Shown piece after piece: positions 52,232 through 60,582 of a stretch of 64,000 nucleotides of DNA (positions within the stretch are counted from its first letter, which is position 1; the number at the start of each line of letters is the position of its first letter). The DNA lies in contig JBJKVO010000015.1 in the NCBI GenBank assembly GCA_045562555.1, positions 558,001-622,000 of the forward strand. The letters are read 5' to 3'. The translations under genes and the position numbers were made by a program. Below the pieces are notes generated by a model. The model searched no databases, was not told where the DNA came from, and was given only the letters and a program-made list of their open reading frames with translations. Source of the stretch: UBA2588 sp002339805. Its GTDB lineage: Bacteria; Chloroflexota; Dehalococcoidia; Lucifugimonadales; UBA3495.

Positions 52232-53122
52232 ATGTATCAAGAAAATATTACTAATCTACTGCAGAAAATGTATGGCCTGATTGCTGATAAGCCAGACTAT
52301 GTGAATGAGAGCGTGATATTGTCTAACGCTCTGCAGAATCTAGAACAAGTAGAATCCTCAAATAAGGATACTTTTGATTTGCTTGATTTAGCTCTATACA
52401 TGTCTCCTATAGTAAATAAGGATCCTGCACATCAAGACTTACTTGAAGTCGTAAGTAGAATCATAACTCTGGAAGGTCAACACTTACGCTCCAAACAATT
52501 GAGTAAATTCAAAGGGCTATATGTGATTATTGACCCTGAAATAACCAATGGTAGAGATCCATTCTTGATTGCAGAGGCTGCCGTAAGAGGAGGAGCTAAA
52601 ATACTACAGTTGCGAGACAAGCTTTCTGACAAAGGAGTTATTTTAGAATTAGCTTATAAAATTCAAGAATTATGTGAAAATACTGAAGCTGTATTAATTG
52701 TTAATGATCATGCGGATATAGCAAGAGCAGTTGGCAGTTTTGGATTACATGTAGGACAGACGGATTTAACTGTAGAAGCGTCACGAGCAGTATTGAATAT
52801 CGACCAGCATATTGGTAGATCAAACAGAGAATTAGAACAATTAGAGGAATCTCAATTATTGGAGATAGACCATGTGGCTTTTGGGCCTATGTTCAGTACT
52901 AATACTAAGCAAATAGACAGAGAACCCCAAGGAATAGACCGTTTGAAATCTGCAAGAAAAGTATCTGGTAAACCTTTGGTGGCTATAGGCGGTATCAATA
53001 TCGATAACATAGGAATGGTAATTGACTGCTCACCCGAGGCCATTTGTGTAACAGGAGCAGTAGGTCTAGCAAAAAATCCTGAGTCATCTGCATTAGCTCT
53101 TAGTAAACGTATGGGTTACTGA
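52232..53122 (+). CDS. thiE: Thiamine-phosphate synthase with N-terminal extension
   Basis: A 296-residue protein. The TIM-barrel ThiE domain covers about residues 90-296 with GLYVIIDPEI, GAKILQLRDK, IVNDHADIARAVG, GLHVGQTDL, FGPMFSTNTKQ and AIGGINIDNI, the pyrophosphate and thiazole contacts of the family. The first 88 residues are helical, not part of ThiE, and resemble the extension seen before ThiE in some bacteria with a regulatory or fused role. It couples the pyrimidine and thiazole halves of thiamin. It is 8 bases before the next gene. Confidence 0.9.
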   Translation: MYQENITNLLQKMYGLIADKPDYVNESVILSNALQNLEQVESSNKDTFDLLDLALYMSPIVNKDPAHQDLLEVVSRIITLEGQHLRSKQLSKFKGLYVIIDPEITNGRDPFLIAEAAVRGGAKILQLRDKLSDKGVILELAYKIQELCENTEAVLIVNDHADIARAVGSFGLHVGQTDLTVEASRAVLNIDQHIGRSNRELEQLEESQLLEIDHVAFGPMFSTNTKQIDREPQGIDRLKSARKVSGKPLVAIGGINIDNIGMVIDCSPEAICVTGAVGLAKNPESSALALSKRMGY

Positions 53123-53131
53123 GGTCTTATA

Positions 53132-53929
53132 GTGAGATTAGTTTTTTTAGGCACCGGGTCCGGAGGTAGTATCCAGAGATACCATACCTGTATTTATGTA
53201 GAATTTGGTGATAGCAGGATACTTTTGGATGCATCATCAGGTAACTCTGCCCTGGTAAATGGACATAAGTCAGGGTTAGATCTTAACAGTATTAATCACT
53301 TGTTATTAAGTCATTCTCACCATGATCATTCGAGAGGATTAGAATATTTGGAATCTCATCGTAATGTTTCTGGGGTAGAGAATTCATTGAATGTTTATGG
53401 GTCAGATGTAGCATTGAGAGATGTGCAAAAATTTTTCAAAGGGATGGATAAAGAGTTCTTAATAGACGAAACAGGAGTGACACGAAAAAATAAGTTAGTA
53501 ACTATGAAGTGGAACTCAGTTATGGAAGTTGACGTTTTTAACGTAGATGATATGTCTATCAAATGCCATCCTGCTAAACATATTAAGGGGGCTGTGGGAT
53601 GGAGAATCGAATGTGGAGATGAATCAGTAGTTTTTTCTGGCGATACAGAGTTTACAGAAAATACTATCCGAGCTGCAGATAAAGCAGATGTTTTGATACA
53701 TGAAGCTTATGGATTGAAACAAGATTCAAGTCGACTTAAGATGGTCAAGCATTCAAGTGCTTATGACGCAGGAGTAGTTGCCGCTGAAGCAGGAGTAGGC
53801 CAGTTGGTAATCACTCATATTAGTACGGATTATCATAGTAAAGAGAACTTATTGATAGAAGAAGCGAGCCAAATATACAAGGGTCCTATAGTAGTAGCAC
53901 ATGATCTTATGGATATGACCATAGAATGA
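53132..53929 (+). CDS. Metallo-beta-lactamase-fold hydrolase (RNase Z-like)
   Basis: A 265-residue MBL-fold protein. GTGSGGSIQRYHTCIYVEFG opens the fold; the metal site is SHSHHDHSRGLEYLE near residue 65; further ligands are HPAKHIKGA, FSGDTEFTENT and VITHISTDYHS near the C terminus. Order and spacing resemble RNase Z/arylsulfatase-type enzymes, so it may act on tRNA 3' ends or on cyclic nucleotides. Start is GTG 53132. Confidence 0.82.
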   Translation: MRLVFLGTGSGGSIQRYHTCIYVEFGDSRILLDASSGNSALVNGHKSGLDLNSINHLLLSHSHHDHSRGLEYLESHRNVSGVENSLNVYGSDVALRDVQKFFKGMDKEFLIDETGVTRKNKLVTMKWNSVMEVDVFNVDDMSIKCHPAKHIKGAVGWRIECGDESVVFSGDTEFTENTIRAADKADVLIHEAYGLKQDSSRLKMVKHSSAYDAGVVAAEAGVGQLVITHISTDYHSKENLLIEEASQIYKGPIVVAHDLMDMTIE

Positions 53930-53970
53930 ATTATGAAGCTATCAGATTCTAAAAATTAAGAGGAATATTG

Positions 53971-54480
53971 ATGGAAAATAGAGAAATCAGATACCAGTTT
54001 GGATCTCTGGATAATATAACTCCAGAAACATTTGGTGAACCAGGGAACCGAACTTTTCGGTTATCACTCTTTGTTGAAGGTTATACCGGATTGGTGTGGC
54101 TGGAGAAAGAGCAGTTATTTGAATTATCAAAATATTTTGAAGACTTGTGTGGGGACAATCCTGATAGAAAAGATAACACTGGATTCAGGGAATGTTTATT
54201 AGCATCTGATTACCAGCCAACAGAATTCAAATGTCGGCAACTATCTGTGAATTTTGATAAAGATTCAGATACTTTTTATGTGGAATGTAGGGAAGAAGGC
54301 GAAACTATAGATGACACATCTTCATTAAGTTTTTATTTGTCAGGAAGCCAAGCAGTACAGCTTGCTAAGGCAGGTATAGAAATTTGTGAATCAGGGAGAC
54401 CAATTTGCCCTTTATGTCATAATCCAATAGATCCAGATAGCCATTTTTGCCCCAAATCGAATGGTCATTCTAAATTGTGA
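53971..54480 (+). CDS. DUF3090 family protein
   Basis: A 169-residue protein whose C-terminal zinc-like element CPLCHNPIDPDSHFCPKSNGH and internal RLSLFVEGYTGLVWLEKEQLFEL match DUF3090. In Actinobacteria this family is found together with SCO1664-family and phosphomutase-like genes. The ATG at 53971 has AAGAGG 7 bases upstream; a TTG one codon before is not needed. The next gene is SCO1664-like, 21 bases on. The biochemical role is unknown. Confidence 0.85.
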   Translation: MENREIRYQFGSLDNITPETFGEPGNRTFRLSLFVEGYTGLVWLEKEQLFELSKYFEDLCGDNPDRKDNTGFRECLLASDYQPTEFKCRQLSVNFDKDSDTFYVECREEGETIDDTSSLSFYLSGSQAVQLAKAGIEICESGRPICPLCHNPIDPDSHFCPKSNGHSKL

Positions 54481-54501
54481 TGACATAAGCATAAAATTGG
54501 T

Positions 54502-55179
54502 ATGGCGAGGCTGAAAACAGAAGTTCTTATATCAGGAGATATGGTCTCTTGTGCTCTAACTGCAAAGGGATCAAACTATACTTTCCTGTCTGAATTTGTT
54601 CTTGGTGATGAAAACCTTTTCGGAATATATAAACCTAGAGATGGTGAGGCGCCTTTATGGGATTTCCCTTCAGGAACGCTATATAAACGAGAATACGCAT
54701 CTTACGTACTAGATGATCTATTGGGATGGAATATTGTACCAGAGACAATTATCAGAGAAGGAAAATATGGAATTGGCTCGGTCCAAATATATATAGAACA
54801 TGATCCAACCAAGAATTATTACCAAGTGGATGAAAGACATCATGATGAGCTTCGGAAGATAGCATGTTTCGATTTAGTTGCAAACAACACTGATAGGAAA
54901 GCTGATCACATTATAATCGATAACAACGATAAGTTATGGGGTATCGATCAAGGATTAACTTTTCATGAAGATATCAAAATAAGGACCGTGATTTGGGATT
55001 TTCAAGGTGAGGATATTCCTAACGATTTACTGAATGATATTGAGGCATTGAAGATTAAACTGAACAATGATGATGTTTGCAAACGATTTGAAGGGCTTTT
55101 AAGTGAACGTGAACAGGAGTCACTAAGAGCAAGGATAGATTTATTTCTTGATTTCGGAAAATATCCGGGACTAGGCTAA
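54502..55179 (+). CDS. SCO1664-family, PI-kinase-like protein
   Basis: A 225-residue protein with a kinase-like core: FGIYKPRDGEAPLWDFPSGTLYKREYASYVL near residue 35-65 (ATP-binding Lys), CFDLVANNTDRKADH near 128 (catalytic Asn/Asp-type loop) and LWGIDQGLTFH near 152 (metal Asp). It matches the SCO1664 family, distantly related to phosphatidylinositol kinases. It is paired with DUF3090 as elsewhere. Ends 4 bases into modC on the opposite strand. The substrate is unknown. Confidence 0.85.
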   Translation: MARLKTEVLISGDMVSCALTAKGSNYTFLSEFVLGDENLFGIYKPRDGEAPLWDFPSGTLYKREYASYVLDDLLGWNIVPETIIREGKYGIGSVQIYIEHDPTKNYYQVDERHHDELRKIACFDLVANNTDRKADHIIIDNNDKLWGIDQGLTFHEDIKIRTVIWDFQGEDIPNDLLNDIEALKIKLNNDDVCKRFEGLLSEREQESLRARIDLFLDFGKYPGLG

Positions 55180-56261
55180 GGTTTAAGCATGAAACAAGAA
55201 GATGCTTTGAACAATAAATATAATATTTGCCCCTCCAATATAGCTAATTCATCCAGAGCTGATTTTGTGATTTGTACGCTAAAGTGACTAGCTCCAGCGT
55301 AGCATTCGAGCATAATGCCGGAACGACCGTTATATATTTTAGTGACTTTCACTTCGAATACATTCCTTGCGGATATATTACTCGGTTTTTCAGTGGCTAC
55401 GATTATGTCTGAGGCTTTGATGCCAATGTTTATATTATCTCCAATAGCTATGTCGTACAGTGGTATTTCTACATTAAGGTCATGATACTGACACACAGTG
55501 ATACCGTTGGTTGCGTCTCGCGCGGTTACTGTCGCTTCGAAAATATTTTCTATATCTATTGAAGAGGCAGTTGGTATTTTTTCAGGTTGGCCCAATACTT
55601 GGTTAGGCTCACCTGATTCGATAATTTCCCCGTTTTGCAAGACATGCATTTGAGTTCCCAATGCTAATGCTTCTTGTTGATCATGGGTCACTATAATGGT
55701 CGGTATTTTGAATTCTTCATGTAACTGCTTAATTAAATTTCTGACTGACATCCTAAGTTCCAAGTCTAATGAACTAGAAGGTTCATCTAGCAAGAGTAGA
55801 TTAGGTTTTATTGCAAGGGCTCTAGCAATTGCAACCCGTTGCATTTCACCTCCAGATAGGCTTAACACATTACGTTCCTCTAAGTTAGTGATGTTTAATG
55901 TATCTGTTATCAAATTCAAAAAATCGGCGTGGTCATATGTTAAAGGCCTTGGCATCCCATAAGTTAAATTCTTCATCACAGAGAGGTGAGGAAATAATTT
56001 ATAATCTTGAGGTACATACCCTATCTTACGTTGATGAGCTGGTTGCGATATGTGGGAATTGGTATCTAATAATACCTGCTCACCTATTCTGATACTACCC
56101 TGAGATGGATGTAATAAACCCAGTAGTAATTTAAGGATTGTGGTCTTCCCTGATCCAGAAGGCCCATATAATATAAGACTATCTTTGCCATTCATATGAA
56201 TATCGACACATAAATTGAAGTTATCATTTGAATATTCCAAATAGGCATGCACACTATTCAT
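55176..56261 (-). CDS. modC: Molybdate/tungstate ABC transporter ATPase
   Basis: A 361-residue ATPase with Walker A GPSGSGKTT near residue 34, the signature LSGGEMQRVAIARAL near 125, Walker B LLLLDEPSSSLD and H-loop TIIVTHD. C-terminal TOBE/MOP-like domains from about 235 to 361 indicate oxyanion sensing. It powers uptake of molybdate or tungstate with ModB and ModA, encoded just upstream on the same strand. The substrate metal fits the molybdenum hydroxylase at 8-10 kb. Confidence 0.9.
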   Translation of the reverse strand: MNSVHAYLEYSNDNFNLCVDIHMNGKDSLILYGPSGSGKTTILKLLLGLLHPSQGSIRIGEQVLLDTNSHISQPAHQRKIGYVPQDYKLFPHLSVMKNLTYGMPRPLTYDHADFLNLITDTLNITNLEERNVLSLSGGEMQRVAIARALAIKPNLLLLDEPSSSLDLELRMSVRNLIKQLHEEFKIPTIIVTHDQQEALALGTQMHVLQNGEIIESGEPNQVLGQPEKIPTASSIDIENIFEATVTARDATNGITVCQYHDLNVEIPLYDIAIGDNINIGIKASDIIVATEKPSNISARNVFEVKVTKIYNGRSGIMLECYAGASHFSVQITKSALDELAILEGQILYLLFKASSCFMLKP

Positions 56262-56264
56262 AAT

Positions 56265-57089
56265 TTACACCCTCGTTCTAGAAAACTTGGACGATAGAAA
56301 ATGGATTCCAAGAAGAATTATCACCGATATCATTAGCAATATTAGAGATAAATTTAAGGCTGTGTTCAAGTCCGTTTCCATGGCGGTCATTATGCCAAGT
56401 GGCATTGTTTGAGTCTCCCCAATCATGTTTCCGGCAAACATTAGGGTCGCTCCGAATTCTGATAAACTTCTAGCCCAGGAAAGAGCTATGCCAGTAGTTA
56501 GTCCTGTCCAAGTCAAAGGTATGGTTATGTTCCAAAAAGTATGCCAGGGAGATTTACCTAATGTTCTAGAAAGATCTTCCAGATCTTTATCAATGGCTCC
56601 AAAAGATATTCTTGCAGAGCGGATGTAAAATGGCGCCGATACAAAAATTTGAGCAAAAATTACGGCTGTAGTCGTAAATGGAATTGTAATTCCTAATTGT
56701 TCTAGAGTGCCACCAAGTATACCTTGTCTGCCGAACGCCATTAACATAGCGACGCCAGCTACTATAGGGGGAAGAATGATTGGTAATTCGATGAATATAT
56801 CTAATATTTTTAGTATTTTTGAGTCTGACCTAGATATTATATAAGCTACAGGAGTGCCAATTATAACGATGATAATTATGCTTATCAGGCTCGTGATAAT
56901 TGAAAGTTTGATTGCCTGTAATGTGGTTGATGAAAATAGTACATTCAGAAGGGAACCTGATGATGCTGTTTTAATAATTAATGCCAATAATGGTAGTCCG
57001 ATGAAAAAAACGTACACAATAATTATAAGAGCACCAAGCGCATGGCTCGGCTTTGCAGGATTTTGTTGTATGGCTTTTCCTTTAATCAT
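56265..57089 (-). CDS. modB: Molybdate/tungstate ABC transporter permease
   Basis: A 274-residue membrane protein with about six helices and the EAA-loop motif LEDLSRTLGKSPWHTFWNITIPLTWTGLTTGIALSWARSLSEFGATLMFAGN, typical of ModB/CysT permeases. It starts inside the modA stop (ATGA overlap) and ends 3 bases before modC. Forms the channel for molybdate in the inner membrane. Confidence 0.92.
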   Translation of the reverse strand: MIKGKAIQQNPAKPSHALGALIIIVYVFFIGLPLLALIIKTASSGSLLNVLFSSTTLQAIKLSIITSLISIIIIVIIGTPVAYIISRSDSKILKILDIFIELPIILPPIVAGVAMLMAFGRQGILGGTLEQLGITIPFTTTAVIFAQIFVSAPFYIRSARISFGAIDKDLEDLSRTLGKSPWHTFWNITIPLTWTGLTTGIALSWARSLSEFGATLMFAGNMIGETQTMPLGIMTAMETDLNTALNLSLILLMISVIILLGIHFLSSKFSRTRV

Positions 57090-57913
57090 TCTGTTTCAAA
57101 TCCATGCTGGCGTAATATTTCCCGTGCTGGTTCGGTTTGCAGAAAAGATAGAAAATTATCTGTTGGATTTGAACTTGGATGTATGCTCGCAGCAAAGTAT
57201 TCTGCCATCACATTAATGGTTTCAGGGATCTTTATTTGATATGTATCTTTCACTACATGTTTGAGCTTTGCATCGGATGCGTAAACTATTCCAACGTCAG
57301 CTTCTCCTAGCACAGTTTTCATCACGACTGATTTTACACTGTCCTCATAAGATACGACATTGTTATAAATGAGGTTTTCGAAATTGTTGATTGAAATATC
57401 CGATGTGTTGGCAATATTAGCAATTAATTTTTGACTATAACCTCCTATCGGTACAGAAGAGTGAGCTAAGACAATTTTGATATTAGGCTTTGCTAGGTCA
57501 TTCAATTGCTGTATTTCACCAATGCGGCGATTGTTTACGATCATTGATAGTTTGTTACTTGCGAAAAAAATGGGGTCGCTATGGACTAGGCCTAATTCTT
57601 GGAGTGTTTCAATTTGAGAGATATCAGCAGAGGCAAATATGTCGGATTTCGCGCCATGAGAGATCTGTGTCATTAATTTTTGGCTACCTGCATAATTGAT
57701 TTTGACTTCAATGTGAGGATAATTGTTCATGAATGAGTTAGATATTTGGGTATAAGGATCCATCAATGATGAAGCAGCAAATATAATTAGTTCATCTTTG
57801 ACTTTTTCATGATCGCTTTGGCTACAACTTAAACCACTGATGTTGATCATAAAAATGATTAGCACCGCATATCCGATATATCTTTTTTGAAACTTAAGTA
57901 TTAAATTGGTCAT
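57086..57913 (-). CDS. modA: Molybdate/tungstate-binding lipoprotein
   Basis: A 275-residue periplasmic-binding protein. After the signal segment (AVLIIFMINISGLSC) there is a possible lipid-anchored Cys30, then the ModA core: LIIFAASSLMDPYTQISNSF near residue 42, YAGSQKLMTQISHGAKSDIFASAD near 77, and DVGIVYASDA. It captures oxyanions for ModBC. The cleavage region is not an ideal lipobox. It diverges from the Lin0512 gene. Confidence 0.9.
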   Translation of the reverse strand: MTNLILKFQKRYIGYAVLIIFMINISGLSCSQSDHEKVKDELIIFAASSLMDPYTQISNSFMNNYPHIEVKINYAGSQKLMTQISHGAKSDIFASADISQIETLQELGLVHSDPIFFASNKLSMIVNNRRIGEIQQLNDLAKPNIKIVLAHSSVPIGGYSQKLIANIANTSDISINNFENLIYNNVVSYEDSVKSVVMKTVLGEADVGIVYASDAKLKHVVKDTYQIKIPETINVMAEYFAASIHPSSNPTDNFLSFLQTEPAREILRQHGFETE

Positions 57914-57933
57914 GTTGTATTTTGTTAATTTAT

Positions 57934-57961
57934 TTGATTAATCCCGATTATCTTATATAAA
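57934..57961 (+). promoter_or_regulatory. Promoter for Lin0512-family gene
   Basis: TTGATT (57934-57939) and TATAAA (57956-57961), spacer 16, 32 bases before the Lin0512 ATG. AAAGAGGG at 57977-57984 supplies the ribosome site. Confidence 0.45.
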
Positions 57962-57993
57962 ATACAAAAATCAAATAAAGAGGGTTAATTTAG

Positions 57994-58338
57994 ATGGCTT
58001 TAGTTAAATGTGTCACAGAAATGGGTATGGGAGTAGATGTTCATGGATTAGATTATACAAATACTGCTAAGAGAGCGGTGTTTGATGCATTGCATCATAG
58101 TAGTTTGGGATTTCAAAGACTTTTAGGAAAGACAGCGGATGATATGAGAGTTGATGTAACTATTGGTTCTCCTAAACCAGAAGCAGTTGATGGAGCTGCG
58201 GTGTTGGCTACACTACCACACGGAACTGGCCACATTAATGTGGTACATGGCGGGCTTGAAGTTCTTAACGAAGATGGTACAGACGGGACATTGGTTTCTA
58301 ATGCAATTATTATTGTCAGTTTTGATGATGGCGAATAG
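57994..58338 (+). CDS. Lin0512 family protein
   Basis: A 114-residue protein with the Lin0512 pattern: EMGMGVDVHGLDYTNTAKRAVFDALHHSSLGF near the start, VDVTIGSPKPEAVD, and the C-terminal HGGLEV. Family members are conserved but uncharacterised, and are short single-domain proteins. It stands alone between the mod operon and two small reverse-strand genes, with its own promoter and terminator. Confidence 0.8.
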   Translation: MALVKCVTEMGMGVDVHGLDYTNTAKRAVFDALHHSSLGFQRLLGKTADDMRVDVTIGSPKPEAVDGAAVLATLPHGTGHINVVHGGLEVLNEDGTDGTLVSNAIIIVSFDDGE

Positions 58339-58347
58339 TTAAAATTT

Positions 58348-58375
58348 TAAGAGGATGACTATTGTCATCCTCTTA
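58348..58375 (+). terminator. Strong hairpin terminator between converging genes
   Basis: TAAGAGGATGAC (58348-58359) pairs with all 12 bases of GTCATCCTCTTA (58364-58375) around TATT. It lies between Lin0512 (+) and the 65-residue gene (-), so it may act on both strands; only a weak T/A-rich run flanks it. Confidence 0.7.
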
Positions 58376-58392
58376 TGTACCTGCTGGAAGTT

Positions 58393-58590
58393 CTAGTGGG
58401 TTCTGATACAGGCTTTGATGTTTGCGACGTGGTCATCTCCATCTATATCATGTTCAGTTGATATATGGTTAACCATATCTGCTATGACTCCATCATCAGT
58501 TTCAGCTTTTGCCACGTATCGGCATGGTCTCCCTTGACTGTCTAGAGCTAACGACAACATTGCGTTGCATCGAGCGAATTGAATAGCCAT
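58393..58590 (-). CDS. Small DUF1059-like protein, copy A
   Basis: A 65-residue protein with two cysteine-containing ends (RCNAM near residue 8, CRYV near 23) and a C-terminal IKACIRTH. The middle AETDDGVIADMVNHISTEH resembles DUF1059, a small presumed metal-binding family, but the match is loose. It shares 34 of 65 residues with the neighbour at 58633-58830, so they arose by duplication. Function unknown. Confidence 0.6.
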   Translation of the reverse strand: MAIQFARCNAMLSLALDSQGRPCRYVAKAETDDGVIADMVNHISTEHDIDGDDHVANIKACIRTH

Positions 58591-58632
58591 TTCTTCCCCC
58601 TTTTAAATGGTTTATTCAGCACATTATAGATA

Positions 58633-58830
58633 TTAGTGGGTCTTGATACAAGCTCTGATATTTTCTGTAAGTTCACTTCCATCTATGTTTTGACAGTCAG
58701 ATACATGTTCTACCATAGCTTTTATTACTCCTTCTTCATCTTCAGCGGTTATCACCCGTTTGCAAATTTTTCCTTCTTTGTCTAGAGCGTAAGATAAGAT
58801 CGCGTTGCATCGCACGAATTTAGTAGCCAT
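58633..58830 (-). CDS. Small DUF1059-like protein, copy B
   Basis: A 65-residue paralogue of the next gene, aligning without gaps: both begin MA..F.RCNA and end NI.ACI.TH. Conserved Cys8, Cys23, His42 and Cys61-region residues suggest a metal or disulfide site. It is encoded 42 bases upstream of copy A on the same strand and probably co-transcribed with it. Confidence 0.6.
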   Translation of the reverse strand: MATKFVRCNAILSYALDKEGKICKRVITAEDEEGVIKAMVEHVSDCQNIDGSELTENIRACIKTH

Positions 58831-58918
58831 TTAAATATCCCTTATTTAATGAATTTGTATGGGTATTATACTATTTTTAAAGGGTATTTGGGAATGGGTC
58901 TCAAATATTCTGAAAATG

Positions 58919-60490
58919 TTATTCAGGTTTTCCCCAGGCTCCTCCCCCTGGTGTCTGAATGCTTATAATATCTCCGGGCGCTACATCTAGTGTTTCTTTG
59001 CCTTTAAGCTTAAATGATTCAAATCCTGATCGGTAAAGGATGTTTTGTCCTGTTTGGCCATCTCCGCCTCCTAAGGCTCCTGGTGGTGGGTTTTGACGAC
59101 GTTCAGACAGTATTGTGACTCTTGCTGGAGATAAAAATTCATAGTCTCTAATGACGCCATCGCCTCCGGAATTTAGCCCTGTTCCTCCTGAACCTTTACG
59201 GATTGCATATTGCTTAATTCTTAAGGGGAAAGCAAATTCTAATGCTTCTATGGGCGTATTCATCGTATTAGTCATATGACTATGGATTGCGGATTCACCT
59301 GATTTTGTAGGGGTTCCTCCCATGCCTCCTGCAATTGTTTCATAGTAGACAAAAGGGGTATGGTCGTGATGGTGATGGCCTCCTATGAGTATGTTATTCA
59401 TAGTTCCTTGACTTGATGCTGGAATTAATTCGGGTAATGCTTTAGCAAATGCTGCTAATAATATGTCAGTTATTCGTTGGGAAGTTTCGACATTTCCCCC
59501 CGCTACCCCTCTTTGTGGAAGAGGGTTGGTCACCGTACCTTCAGGTAGAGTGATAGTTATCGGTCTTAAACAACCTTGGTTTGCTGGTGCGGCTTCTCCT
59601 ACTATGCATCTGATCACGTATAAGCATGCTGAAGTAGTAACGGCTTTCGGTGCATTTATACATCCAGGCCTTTCTTTGTCAGTGCCAGTGAAATCTATAT
59701 GAATTTGGTCATCTTGTATTGTTACCGTAACCTGTATTTTGACAGGGTCTTCTGTTAGCCCATCATCGTCCATGAAATCTTCAGCTCGGTATGTACCATC
59801 CGGTATATTGTCGATGGTCTTACGTGTGATTATTTCTGAATATTCAAGTATTGCTTCCATATGTTCAGCAATACTATTTATGCCATACTTTGTGGTGATG
59901 TCTTCTAATCTTCTTGCTCCTATCTTTATTGAAGCTATTTGTGCTGACAAATCACCTCTTCGTTCATCAGGTGTTCTAGAATTCCTGCAAATAAGATCTA
60001 CTATTTCGTTGTTGATAGAACCCTTATGCCCCAATTTTATAGGTGGAATTATCAAGCCTTCTTGATAGAGCTCAGTAGAGAGAGGTAATGACCCTGGTGT
60101 CATTCCTCCTACATCAGCATGGTGGCCCCTATTTGCAATATACCCTATTAATGAGTTTTCCTGAAATACAGGAGCTAACATAGTGATATCTGGTAAATGG
60201 GTGCCTCCCATGTAAGGATCATTAAGAATGATTATGTCGTCGGATTCGAGTGCAGTACCGAATTTTTGTAATGCGGCCTCTACGGAAGCAGGCATGGCTC
60301 CTAAGTGGACAGGCTGGTGAGCTGCTTGGGCAACCATTTGGCCTGTTTGATCGAAAACGGCGCAGGAAAAATCTTTGCGTTCTTTGATGTTTGGAGAATA
60401 CGAGGTTCGCTGTAAAGTAACTCCCATTTCATCCGCGATGGAGATTAATAGGTTCTTTATTACCTCTAAACTTATTGGATCTACTGCCAT
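58919..60490 (-). CDS. hyuB: Hydantoinase B/oxoprolinase-family subunit
   Basis: A 523-residue HyuB/N-methylhydantoinase B-type protein. DPISLEVIKNLLISIADEMGVTLQRTSYSPNIKERKDFSCAVFD at the start, NDPYMGGTHLPDITML near residue 90, RGHHADVGG near 120, and GGAWG at the C terminus are characteristic. The HyuA partner is upstream on the same strand with a 92-base gap. With HyuA it hydrolyses cyclic amides (hydantoin, 5-oxoproline) or carboxylates ketones using ATP. Confidence 0.93.
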   Translation of the reverse strand: MAVDPISLEVIKNLLISIADEMGVTLQRTSYSPNIKERKDFSCAVFDQTGQMVAQAAHQPVHLGAMPASVEAALQKFGTALESDDIIILNDPYMGGTHLPDITMLAPVFQENSLIGYIANRGHHADVGGMTPGSLPLSTELYQEGLIIPPIKLGHKGSINNEIVDLICRNSRTPDERRGDLSAQIASIKIGARRLEDITTKYGINSIAEHMEAILEYSEIITRKTIDNIPDGTYRAEDFMDDDGLTEDPVKIQVTVTIQDDQIHIDFTGTDKERPGCINAPKAVTTSACLYVIRCIVGEAAPANQGCLRPITITLPEGTVTNPLPQRGVAGGNVETSQRITDILLAAFAKALPELIPASSQGTMNNILIGGHHHHDHTPFVYYETIAGGMGGTPTKSGESAIHSHMTNTMNTPIEALEFAFPLRIKQYAIRKGSGGTGLNSGGDGVIRDYEFLSPARVTILSERRQNPPPGALGGGDGQTGQNILYRSGFESFKLKGKETLDVAPGDIISIQTPGGGAWGKPE

Positions 60491-60582
60491 GCTATAGCCT
60501 TCATATGGTTTTCAGATTCATTCTGAAGCAGAGGTTATGAAAGGTCAACTATTAGGGTGGTTAAAGAGAACACAAAGTGATG

